Assembly: GCF_000751775.1 (NCBI RefSeq) | Contig: NZ_CCRF01000028.1 | Location: forward strand, 1-47,165 | Reading direction: 5' to 3' | Source: Caldibacillus thermoamylovorans | Lineage (GTDB): Bacteria > Bacillota > Bacilli > Bacillales > Caldibacillaceae | Length of the DNA: 47,165 nucleotides | In this document: positions 33,740-42,082 of the stretch, in pieces | Position numbering within the stretch: the first letter of the stretch is position 1 | Layout of the letters: every line of letters begins with the position of its first letter | Position numbers and translations under genes: made by a program | Notes under the pieces: model-generated | The model's input: only the letters and a program-made list of their open reading frames with translations | Told to the model about the DNA's origin: nothing | Database searches by the model: none

Positions 33740-34537
33740 ATGGAAGACAGTGGGAAAATTACTTTTTTAAACTTTGATAACAGTTTAACGGAACAAACAT
33801 TTCTGCAAAAATTTCCTCATCATTGGGTCGACTGCTCAAATATTCCACACACGAACGGCTTTTGTGAACAAGATGCATTAGACGAAATTCGCAACCGACT
33901 TATCAAGCAAAATGTCCATTCATTCGTTTTAATTGGAAATGGAAATTATCATTATGTCACTTATTTACTGATGGAAAGGATAAAAAAACCGTTTTCTCTT
34001 GTCTTGTTTGACCACCATGATGATATGATGGATCAGGGAGAAGGATTGATTTCTTGCGGGTCCTGGGTTGCCTATGCATTAAAAAATAATCCTTTCCTTC
34101 AAAAAGTTTGTATCATCGGTGTAAATGATCATAATATTTCTCCTATACCGCTTGAGCATTTTGGGGATCATGTCAAGATCAAATGGATCACCAAGAAAAT
34201 ACTCCAACAAGTTCCTTTATATGAAATTGCACAAGATGTCCGTACTTTTCTTGATAATGAAACAAATCTTTATATTAGTATTGATAAAGATGTTTTATAT
34301 AAAAAAGAAGCCTTCACGAATTGGGATCAAGGAAATATGTCTTTGGTCCAATTGCTTTATCTGTTGGAAGATTTTGCTCAACATTATGAAATTGTTGGGA
34401 TGGATATTTGCGGGGAATATTTGCTTGATTACCGAAATGAATATCATTCGATTTCATGGGAATATGTGAAAATGAATGAACTTGTCAATCGGGTGATCAT
34501 TGAATTTATCTTGGAGCTGGAATTGAAAACACTTTAA
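33740..34537 (+). CDS. Arginase/agmatinase/formiminoglutamase-fold protein
   Basis: 265 residues. The metal ligands of ureohydrolases are all visible: GNGNYH (66-71, in place of GGxH), FDHHDDM giving D91-x-H93-x-D95, and SIDKD (D182, D184). So a binuclear Mn centre can form. It is shorter and quite diverged from RocF or SpeB, lacking the usual SxDxDxxDP tail. ATG has AGGAGAGG upstream. Substrate is open: arginine-like, agmatine-like or other amidino compound. Stand-alone gene with a terminator-poor repeat tail. Confidence 0.78.
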   Translation: MEDSGKITFLNFDNSLTEQTFLQKFPHHWVDCSNIPHTNGFCEQDALDEIRNRLIKQNVHSFVLIGNGNYHYVTYLLMERIKKPFSLVLFDHHDDMMDQGEGLISCGSWVAYALKNNPFLQKVCIIGVNDHNISPIPLEHFGDHVKIKWITKKILQQVPLYEIAQDVRTFLDNETNLYISIDKDVLYKKEAFTNWDQGNMSLVQLLYLLEDFAQHYEIVGMDICGEYLLDYRNEYHSISWEYVKMNELVNRVIIEFILELELKTL

Positions 34538-34538
34538 T

Positions 34539-34690
34539 TGAGGACAAGCTAAAAATAAGCATTTAAAAAACGATCCATCTAAAAATTGCAGTCATTTTCG
34601 TTTGAGGACAAGCTAAAAATAAGCATTTTAAAAAACCGATACAACATAAAATAATTGCAAACATTTTCCTTGGGGGACAAGCTCTAAAGT
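34539..34690. repeat. Three-copy repeat (GAGGACAAGCTAAAAATAAGC type)
   Basis: Units start at 34539, 34603 and 34671 (64 and 68 bp). The first two read TGAGGACAAGCTAAAAATAAGC, the third TGGGGGACAAGCTCTAAAG. Each can fold a small AGCT...AAGC hairpin. They fill the gap behind the arginase-like gene, which has no terminator of normal type. Confidence 0.75.
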
Positions 34691-34852
34691 GGTAAAGGAT
34701 TGAAACTTCCTTCTATTGATGACACAGGGCATGCCACCGGTCCAAAAATTTTAAGATCAAGAGGTTATTTCTGATTTTTTATCCCCATTCCTGTGCATAA
34801 AGTGGTAATATTTAACACATAATGAGTTTGCAGAATACGGGAGGTTATTTTT
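34691..34852. other. Promoter-proximal gap before DHH nuclease gene
   Basis: Short non-coding stretch. CGGGAGG precedes the TTG start of the next gene. No clear -35/-10 pair was found. Confidence 0.35.
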
Positions 34853-36025
34853 TTGAAGATCAAATTATTTACCGATACAGATTTAGATGGTTTAGGATGT
34901 GCGATTGTTGCCAAACTTGCCTTTGGTGACGATGTTGAGGTCACCCACTGTTCTTATCGTAATTTAAATCAACGGGTCGAACACTTTTTGCAAAATGAAG
35001 ATAATAAAAATATAAAATTATATATAACCGATTTGGCCGTTAATGAACAGGTCGAAAAAAAATTAAATGAACGCTATCATCATGGCGGTCACGTACAAAT
35101 GATCGACCATCATGTAACGGCTCTCCATTTTAATCAATATCCATGGGGCTTTGTCCAACCGGAATATGATAATGGAAAAAAAACGTGCGCCACATCACTG
35201 CTCTTTGAACATTTTGTAGAAAATCAACAATTGGAACAAACACCGGCATTGGTTGAATTCGTTGATTTAGTCCGCCAATATGATACATGGGAATGGGATG
35301 AAAATGATAATATTTTGGCAAAACATTTGAATGATTTATTTTTCATGTTCGGTCGGGAACAGTTTGAAGAAGATTTGTTAAAAAGGCTAAAAGAAAATCC
35401 GGATCTTTTTCAATTAACGGATATGGAAAATATGCTCATGGATGTGGAAGAGAAAAAGATTGAACGGTATATTTATGCAAAGAATAAGCAGATCGTTCAA
35501 CGTTTTGTCGGCAAATACTGTATCGGAATTGTTCATGCAGAGCAATACTTGTCCGAGCTTGGTAATGCACTAAACAAAAAGAACCCGCATCTGGATATGA
35601 TTGTATTGGTAAATGTAGGGACGAAAAAAGTAGGTTTCCGTACTATCCATGATGAGGTTAATGTTGCACAGTTTGCCAAAGAACTGGGCGGTGGCGGCCA
35701 TCCAAAGGCATCGGGATGTGATTTGAATGAAGAAACGTTCAAACTCTTTGTCACAGATGTTTTCCATCTCGAACCAATTAAGCCGGACCCTGAGAAAAAT
35801 GAAGTGAATGTAAAGGATGCGCTTCACGGTACATATTATGAAAATCGAAATGGTGAAATTAGTTTTATTAAGAAAAACAATATGGGAAAATATATATTAG
35901 TTCATCAAGGCAGGCTACAAGAGGTGCAGTTTAAAACATTTGAAGAAGCGGAAAAATATGTAAAACGAACCTATCAATCATGGCTTCAATTTGATCGTGA
36001 TATGAATAAATACCATAAAAACTGA
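34853..36025 (+). CDS. nrnB: DHH family nanoRNase/oligoribonuclease (NrnB-like)
   Basis: 390 residues, TTG start with GGGAGG upstream. Motifs: LFTDTDLDGLGCAIV (DxDxDG, 5-19), the LYITDLAV strand with Asp, MIDHHVT (DHH, about 84) and the GGGGHPKASGC DHHA1 motif near 283. This set makes a two-metal DHH/DHHA1 phosphodiesterase. It resembles NrnB/YngD of B. subtilis, which degrades short RNA oligomers. It may also act on pGpG left by c-di-GMP turnover, relevant since two c-di-GMP proteins lie downstream (inference). The gene is followed by a terminator. Confidence 0.82.
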   Translation: MKIKLFTDTDLDGLGCAIVAKLAFGDDVEVTHCSYRNLNQRVEHFLQNEDNKNIKLYITDLAVNEQVEKKLNERYHHGGHVQMIDHHVTALHFNQYPWGFVQPEYDNGKKTCATSLLFEHFVENQQLEQTPALVEFVDLVRQYDTWEWDENDNILAKHLNDLFFMFGREQFEEDLLKRLKENPDLFQLTDMENMLMDVEEKKIERYIYAKNKQIVQRFVGKYCIGIVHAEQYLSELGNALNKKNPHLDMIVLVNVGTKKVGFRTIHDEVNVAQFAKELGGGGHPKASGCDLNEETFKLFVTDVFHLEPIKPDPEKNEVNVKDALHGTYYENRNGEISFIKKNNMGKYILVHQGRLQEVQFKTFEEAEKYVKRTYQSWLQFDRDMNKYHKN

Positions 36026-36031
36026 CGAAAT

Positions 36032-36074
36032 AAGGCGACTGGACAGGATCATTTCCTTTTCAATCGCCTTGTTT
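36032..36074 (+). terminator. Terminator after nrnB-like gene
   Basis: AAGGCGA pairs with TCGCCTT at 36064-36070, followed by GTTTG. The long loop and short T-run make it moderate. Confidence 0.6.
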
Positions 36075-36196
36075 GCAGAATATGAAAGTATAAAAATATT
36101 GGCGAAGAATGAATTGATTAGCAACTTCCGCATTTTTCGCCACGAGATTAGCTCTTGAGGCCAAATCAAGCGGACAAAAAATAAATTTTCGAAATG

Positions 36197-38695
36197 CTAA
36201 TTTCTATTTATTGAACTTTCAATAAACTCTTCCAATGGCAAGGGACGGCTAAAATAATATCCTTGAGCAAGAATATTCGAAAATCTATTAATAAACGCAA
36301 GATGTTCCTTTGTCTCGACTCCTTCGACAACAATATCCAAATGTAAAAGTTGCCCCATTATAATAATTGCGTTCGTTAATTTAGCTATTTTTTCATCGCT
36401 TAATACATGAAAAACATAAGATTTATCAATTTTTAATGTATCTACGGAAATATGCTTTAAATACCCAATCGAAGAAAACCCTTTTCCAAAATCGTCAATC
36501 GCAATGCGAAATTGTTTATTTTTCAATTCTCCAATCGTCTTAATTAAGTCGCTATCTTCTTGTAAAGTCACCGTTTCAGTAATTTCAAATTGAATTTGTT
36601 TCGCATTTAGTCCATATGTTTGGAGAATTTGATCAACTGTCGGTATAAAATCAGGATGTTTTAATTGTTTTAAAGAGAGATTAATGCTGACAAACAAGTT
36701 TTCAAACCCTCTTTTGTTTAATTCGGCCAGATCCTGACATGCTATCTGTACAATATACGTGCCAATCGGAATAATCAATCCGTTACTTTCTGCGACGTCG
36801 ATGAATTCCTGGGGCGAAATTGCACCTTCCTTAGGGTGGTACCAACGGGCAAGAGCCTCTAAGCCAGTAATTACCTTTGTTTTTGGATTTACGATTGGTT
36901 GATAGTGAACGGTAATCTCATTATTAAATAAGGCATTGTTGAGATGATGTTCGATCCAGTTTTTGCGAACCCGACGATATTCCAAGTCATCATTATAAAA
37001 AACATATTGATTTTTACCTAATCTTTTTGCTTCAGTAAGAGAGATATCGGCCATTTGAATTAATTTTTCACTATCAACTCCATCATAGGGGAATAAACAA
37101 ATACCGATGCTGATGGAGAGAAAAACTTCATTATGTTCAATTGGAATAGAAGTGTGCAAATGATTGATTAAATTTTCTGCTTGTTCTTTTATTTCATCCT
37201 TATTCCCACCCATCAAAATGGCAAATTCATCACTGCTCATATGGGCAATAAATGCATGATGATAAAGACTCCTTAACTTTCTAGCTACCTCAATGAGCAC
37301 GATATCACCAATTTTGTGCCCGTAGGAATCATTAATATTTTTAAAATCATCAATATCAAGTAAAATGAGCGCAAATTCACTATTAAAGTCGCTCTTGATA
37401 ATTTTCTCATCTAATTTCTCCAGAAAATATAGCCGATTCGGTAAATCCGTTAAAATATGATGATAAGCTTGATGCTTGATGCGGTTCAAGTATTCCTGTT
37501 GCTTTGAAATATCTTGAAACACGACAACCGAGCCAAGAACGGTATTGTTTTCAATTAAAGGAGTAGCAACATAAGAAACCGGAAAAGTCCGTCCGCTTTT
37601 ATGAATAAAAATATCCTCATCGATCCGTATCGTTTCCTTGCTCTCCACACCTTTACAGATCGGGCATTCCGAAACATGAAGGATGTCCCCGGATTTACTG
37701 CCGTGTATAAGACTGTGGATTTCTTTTCCTAAAAGTTCATGGGACTGATAACCTAATAACCGTTCTCCTTCCCTGTTGATAAACGTCAGTTGACGATGTT
37801 GATTGATAACGAAAACGCCTTCACCAAGCGAGGCCGTAATCGTTTTTAATCGTTTTTCATTCATCTCGAGTTTTCTTCGTATATAAATAAGTTTTTCAAA
37901 TGGATCTTTAACCGTTGATAAATACAGAACCCTCATGAAAAATAGAAATCCTAGAACTTTGTAAACATGTCCCAGCAAATTAAGAGAGTCATAGACGCTT
38001 TTATATAGTGTAAAAATAAGTTCACTGAGTAGTAAAAAAGTAACAGCAACAATGAAATGTAATGTAACGGTTTTCCTAAATTTTTTATAAATGATCGCTA
38101 ATTTAATCATCGAAATAAATAATAGAAAACTAATCACATATTCAAGAAAATTTTTTAATGTTGTCGTTCCTTGACCTTCAATGACGAGTACCGGAAGTTT
38201 GTTCTGCAAATAAGAAAAGGTTATCAATATGACAATAATAGTAAGTAAGGTATTCAAGAAATAAACTCTTTTCTTGGCAAAAGATACGGTTTTCACTTTT
38301 GCATGTAAAATATAAACCATAAAAATTGCTTGAGTAAATCTTGCTAAAATCCAAAACCAAGTAGCATTATTTGCTGAACTGTCAATAACCATCGATCCCG
38401 GCATGCCGTTATATGTGAGTAAATGAAATAGATCAAAAACAGCGATGAGCGTAAATCCTGAAAAATATAGTAAACGATCCTGATATTGTTTATAAGAAAA
38501 AACAATCCAAGACTGAATAGCGATACTGGCAGAGATGATAATACTGGCCAATTCAAGCACGATATGCATAAATAAGAAATCCGTGTAATTAAATAAAATT
38601 GGGTTCTCTTTCAATAAAATCAAGATAATTAAATAAAATATAATACCACCTGACAAAATGAGAAGGTTCTTTTTTTCATTTCTAATCAACTTCAT
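36197..38695 (-). CDS. MASE3-PAS-GGDEF-EAL c-di-GMP phosphodiesterase
   Basis: 832 residues. N-terminal MASE3 sensor of about seven to eight TM helices (1-260, LFMHIVLELASIIIS and FHLLTYNGMPGS). A PAS domain follows at about 285-400 with a CPIC motif. The GGDEF domain (about 410-560) has the degenerate site SSDEF and no RxxD I-site, so it should not make c-di-GMP. The EAL domain (about 580-825) keeps catalytic residues: LEALARW, NLSL, FEIT, DDFGKGFSS, K in TLKIDKSY and EGVET. Net prediction is c-di-GMP hydrolysis, possibly with GTP sensing by the broken GGDEF. The membrane part suggests it senses an extracytoplasmic or membrane signal. Confidence 0.88.
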   Translation of the reverse strand: MKLIRNEKKNLLILSGGIIFYLIILILLKENPILFNYTDFLFMHIVLELASIIISASIAIQSWIVFSYKQYQDRLLYFSGFTLIAVFDLFHLLTYNGMPGSMVIDSSANNATWFWILARFTQAIFMVYILHAKVKTVSFAKKRVYFLNTLLTIIVILITFSYLQNKLPVLVIEGQGTTTLKNFLEYVISFLLFISMIKLAIIYKKFRKTVTLHFIVAVTFLLLSELIFTLYKSVYDSLNLLGHVYKVLGFLFFMRVLYLSTVKDPFEKLIYIRRKLEMNEKRLKTITASLGEGVFVINQHRQLTFINREGERLLGYQSHELLGKEIHSLIHGSKSGDILHVSECPICKGVESKETIRIDEDIFIHKSGRTFPVSYVATPLIENNTVLGSVVVFQDISKQQEYLNRIKHQAYHHILTDLPNRLYFLEKLDEKIIKSDFNSEFALILLDIDDFKNINDSYGHKIGDIVLIEVARKLRSLYHHAFIAHMSSDEFAILMGGNKDEIKEQAENLINHLHTSIPIEHNEVFLSISIGICLFPYDGVDSEKLIQMADISLTEAKRLGKNQYVFYNDDLEYRRVRKNWIEHHLNNALFNNEITVHYQPIVNPKTKVITGLEALARWYHPKEGAISPQEFIDVAESNGLIIPIGTYIVQIACQDLAELNKRGFENLFVSINLSLKQLKHPDFIPTVDQILQTYGLNAKQIQFEITETVTLQEDSDLIKTIGELKNKQFRIAIDDFGKGFSSIGYLKHISVDTLKIDKSYVFHVLSDEKIAKLTNAIIIMGQLLHLDIVVEGVETKEHLAFINRFSNILAQGYYFSRPLPLEEFIESSINRN

Positions 38696-39008
38696 CTCAT
38701 AATGACCGCCTTTGAAATGGATTTTTTCTAAAGTGACAGCAAAAGTGATGTAATATTCCTAATATATAAGATACAGGAAAAATCGAAATCTGTCGAAAAA
38801 AAACTATGTAAATTTATGCTTGTAGAAAGAAAGCTCCTTGTATAGTTTATAAGGATGCGCTTACACTTTAATGTATAAAAAATGTTCACAAACATTTGCC
38901 GGATTCTATTATAAAATAGTACTTAGTGAACAAATTAACAAGTTTTGTTTGTGAATAAACGTCACGAGTCACTTGACGGTTATAAAAATAAAAAGGATTG
39001 AGTATAAA
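38696..39008. other. Divergent promoter region with palindromes
   Basis: 313 bp between the EAL gene (minus) and DUF3147 (plus). AATGTTCACAAACATT at 38881-38896 is an exact inverted repeat with a 4-bp spacer. TGTAAGCGCATCCT (minus, about 38852-38865) resembles a CcpA cre site (TGWAANCGNTNWCA) with three mismatches. No unambiguous promoter was identified. The 3' half is AT-rich. Confidence 0.4.
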
Positions 39009-39365
39009 ATGGCGACAATATCTTTATTTGGAATCATAATTCGTTTTTTATTGGGTGGAGGTGCTGTGGTAGCTTGTACGGTTATTTCGAGGAAAGCCGG
39101 TACGAAAATCGGCGGTATATTTGCTGCTTTTCCCGCTGTATTTCTCGCTGCTCTATTAACCTTGCGACTTGATATGAAAGGAATGGATTTAATTCATCAA
39201 TCAATTATTCTTTCCCAAGGTGCGCTTGTCGGAATGTTTATAAATATTATCTGTGCGATGGCAGTTGTCTATTTTAGCGATCGTCTTGGCTGGAAAAAAG
39301 GTTTGACTCATTCGCTAATCGGGTGGTTTATTGTCTCACTTGGATATGCTGTCTTTCTCGGCTAA
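39009..39365 (+). CDS. DUF3147 family membrane protein (copy A)
   Basis: 118 residues from ATG 39009. The in-frame extension to 38973 is basic, with no RBS at its start, and is excluded. Three to four TM helices. FLLGGGAVVACTVISRKAG, then GGIFAAFPAVFLAALLT, resembles copy B. These proteins carry the GGIFAAFPAV signature of DUF3147. Function unknown; two adjacent copies may form a complex. Confidence 0.8.
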   Translation: MATISLFGIIIRFLLGGGAVVACTVISRKAGTKIGGIFAAFPAVFLAALLTLRLDMKGMDLIHQSIILSQGALVGMFINIICAMAVVYFSDRLGWKKGLTHSLIGWFIVSLGYAVFLG

Positions 39366-39500
39366 TTGAAAAAGGGGTTATCGAATAAAACCTTTCTTTT
39401 AAAAACTTTTTATCGGTATGTTAAGCAGCCGGCTGTGTAAAAGACATCAAGATTAAGGGTTTAGAACTAGAATGAAAGAGTTACTTTGGAGGGACCGGAA

Positions 39501-39857
39501 TTGGATACAAAAGATTTACTGTACCGCTTTTTATTTGGCGGTTTAGCTGTTGTTTTAAGTTACGTAGCATCTGTTTTATTGCCCTGGAAAATTATCGGTG
39601 GTATATTCGCCGCATTTCCAGCCGTTATGATTGTTGCGGTCATGATGGTAGGGATAAAAAAAGGGTCTAAGGAGGCTGCAAAAACGGCAAATGGGTCGGT
39701 ATACGGGATGATTGGCTGTTTTATTTGTGTCATTGCGGTCCTATTGATGCTAAAATGGACTGACCTTTGGCTTGTCAGTTTATTAATCGGGCTTGTGGTT
39801 TGGTTTTTTAGTTCAATTTTCCTTGTTCATTTGCGGGAAAATGGAGTTAGAAAATAG
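39501..39857 (+). CDS. DUF3147 family membrane protein (copy B)
   Basis: 118 residues from TTG 39501, which follows GGAGGG at correct spacing; TTG 39486 is less likely. Four TM helices, with FLFGGLAVVLSYVASVLLP and GGIFAAFPAVMIVAVMM that match copy A. The identical length and shared GGIFAAFPAV core mark a tandem duplication with old divergence. The 135-bp gap allows co-transcription. A terminator is at 39893. Confidence 0.8.
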   Translation: MDTKDLLYRFLFGGLAVVLSYVASVLLPWKIIGGIFAAFPAVMIVAVMMVGIKKGSKEAAKTANGSVYGMIGCFICVIAVLLMLKWTDLWLVSLLIGLVVWFFSSIFLVHLRENGVRK

Positions 39858-39892
39858 TCTGAAGTTGATCATCAGGTGAAAAGGACAAACAA

Positions 39893-39927
39893 AGGCAACC
39901 CTTTCATAATAGAAAATAAGGGTTTGC
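39893..39927. terminator. Bidirectional terminator
   Basis: GGCAACCCTT pairs with AAGGGTTTGCC over a 14-nt AT-rich loop. It can serve the converging DUF3147 (plus) and diguanylate cyclase (minus) transcripts, though T-runs are short. Confidence 0.65.
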
Positions 39928-39975
39928 CTCTACTTAAAAGGGATCGACATAGATACTTTTAACCGAAGCAACCCG

Positions 39976-41562
39976 CTACCATTCGTTATCATTTGTTATC
40001 GTCTTCGTTTTCACGATAATGGTATTTCTAGTTTTTTTCGCTTCATACAATGCTTCATCGACCCTCCGATAAATATCATTGAACTGGTCATTTATTTCCC
40101 AAACTGTTACCCCGATACTAACGGTGATGTTTATGCATTGTTCATTAATAAGAATTGAATAATCCTCCATTTTCTGATGAATTCGTTTCGCAAGTTGTAC
40201 CCCTGCTTGTAAATAAGAATTTGGTAAAATAATAATAAATTCTTCTCCGCCAAATCTGCCGAGTATATCGGTGGTTCGAACGGAACTAAGGAATATCTGG
40301 GCTGCCTTTTGAATAACAATATCACCTACATCATGTCCATATCGGTCATTTACGGATTTGAAATGATCGATATCAATGAGTAAAATGGAGAATGGTTTAT
40401 GTTCATTATTTGCTTCTTTAATCAGTGAGTGTAGGAGGCTGTCAATATATCTCCTGTTGTACAACCCTGTCAAAAAGTCAGTTCGAGCTTCTATTGAACG
40501 AATCTCATTAATTTTTTCCAATTCTTTAATGGTCTTTTCCAATTTTTTGTTTTTTTCTTCCAATTCCTGTTTTGCATTCGTCAACAAAACATTTAATTGA
40601 CGGTTTTCTTTAAGCAAGATAAATAAACGAATAAACAGGAGGAAAAAGCTAAAAATTAATCCGATAAATAACTCATCAATTCCCCTATTATAAATTCCGT
40701 ATATAATAATTAACAGAACGATACTAACTAAAGGAAGGAAATGGGATTGCGTCAAATCCTTTTTTCTGCTATTCATTCTCTCTGGTAACTGATCATTATC
40801 TGCATATAAAGTTGCCATACTTATATAAAACATCCCCATCGTATATAAGGGATTAAGATAAATTAATAAATCTTCTAAATTATAAATCAAAAAGAACAGA
40901 TAAATACAAGTGCTGATCAACATCGTTACGGTGCTTAAAGCAAATATGTTTAATGATTTTTTTGAAACGATCGCTTGTTTTACGAAAAAGCGTGCATGAA
41001 AGATACCAAATAATATAAGCAGTTCCAAAAGCGGATAAGATAGTAAAATGGTAATCTCGGGAATCGTTGCGTTAAGGTGAGTGAAAAATGGTCCCACCAA
41101 TAAATACCAACTAAATGAGGAAATGACCATAACGATAATTAGAATATCAACGATCGTAATCGCCATCCTCGTTTTTCGTAAATCATGGGAGACAAGAAAT
41201 ATAAACGCAGCCAAATAAAAGAGCGGTTTCAGGGAAAATATGATATTGGCTAAATTAGGTGATAATGGAATTTGTTCCATCTTTAAAAAATAAATATCCC
41301 AAATCAATTCCCCTAGAAAATAGAAAACTGTCCCGAGAAATAACAATCCCCATAAAACTTTTTCAGCACTTCTCTTTTTCCTAACTGTAAAAAATAGAAT
41401 GACGGTTGATACGAGTGGTCCGGTTATTGAAAGGATTCCGGCAATAAAATATTTTCCTGGATGATCAGGAGCAAAGATGATGACAATATAGTAAAGCAAA
41501 ATATGGACGGGTATATAATATAGTAAAAATTTTTTAAGGGAATTCTTATTTATATGAGTCAT
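39976..41562 (-). CDS. Membrane diguanylate cyclase (GGDEF)
   Basis: 528 residues. About nine to ten TM helices fill residues 10-320, then a coiled-coil (about 320-360) leads to the GGDEF domain. The A-site reads RFGGEEFIIILP, intact, and the I-site RTTD lies five residues before GGEEF, so the protein should make c-di-GMP and be feedback-inhibited. IDIDHFKSVNDRYGHDVGD is the usual substrate-binding stretch. The sensor region is not a recognised 7TM or MASE1-3 by eye. Forms the synthetic counterpart of the EAL protein 1.3 kb away. Confidence 0.9.
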   Translation of the reverse strand: MTHINKNSLKKFLLYYIPVHILLYYIVIIFAPDHPGKYFIAGILSITGPLVSTVILFFTVRKKRSAEKVLWGLLFLGTVFYFLGELIWDIYFLKMEQIPLSPNLANIIFSLKPLFYLAAFIFLVSHDLRKTRMAITIVDILIIVMVISSFSWYLLVGPFFTHLNATIPEITILLSYPLLELLILFGIFHARFFVKQAIVSKKSLNIFALSTVTMLISTCIYLFFLIYNLEDLLIYLNPLYTMGMFYISMATLYADNDQLPERMNSRKKDLTQSHFLPLVSIVLLIIIYGIYNRGIDELFIGLIFSFFLLFIRLFILLKENRQLNVLLTNAKQELEEKNKKLEKTIKELEKINEIRSIEARTDFLTGLYNRRYIDSLLHSLIKEANNEHKPFSILLIDIDHFKSVNDRYGHDVGDIVIQKAAQIFLSSVRTTDILGRFGGEEFIIILPNSYLQAGVQLAKRIHQKMEDYSILINEQCINITVSIGVTVWEINDQFNDIYRRVDEALYEAKKTRNTIIVKTKTITNDNEW

Positions 41563-42082
41563 TATTCATTTCTCCCTAAAAATTATGGTAAATAAAACAA
41601 ACACAAACGGAATACAGTTATAGTTATTTATACCTAAATTTATTGTATCAAATATCGAAATTATGTCCACAATTAATGGGAAATACTGAAAAAGAAGACA
41701 TTGGTACCACAAAATTGAAAATAAAGCAGCGAAGTATAGGTATAAAGAACTACTATGTTCGTCTGTTGTTTGATAAAGAAAATTTGGCGACTCGTGAGGA
41801 AAAATGTGAATTTTTTTTTATACGTTAAGAAAGTATAAATTTCCAGCAAAGAAGCGAATTCGACGTAGTTGGAAATTTTAAGAATTAAGTATAAGTGCAA
41901 CTACGGCTCTGCTCTCGCCTAAAGGCTCGGCAGTCGCCGAGTTTTCTTTAACTGCAAAGCCTTCCCTGCGCCACAAAATTTCCATCTACATTTTTATGTA
42001 AAAAAAGAGCCGGGGAAGGGTAAAGGAAATCGCCATTAACCCGCCACCAGCTCATCATCTCGAATATATTCTATGAAACAGC
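41563..42082. other. 520-bp gap with inverted repeat and dispersed-element fragment
   Basis: AAATTTCCA (41837-41845) and TGGAAATTT (41870-41878) form a 9-bp inverted repeat; AAATTTCCA occurs again near 41985. Between about 41897 and 41970 GC-rich text (GGCTCGGCAGTCGCCGAG) resembles part of the repeat at 28741-28952. Short frames (41643-41828 and reverse) lack RBS and homology features. I call no gene here. Confidence 0.5.
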
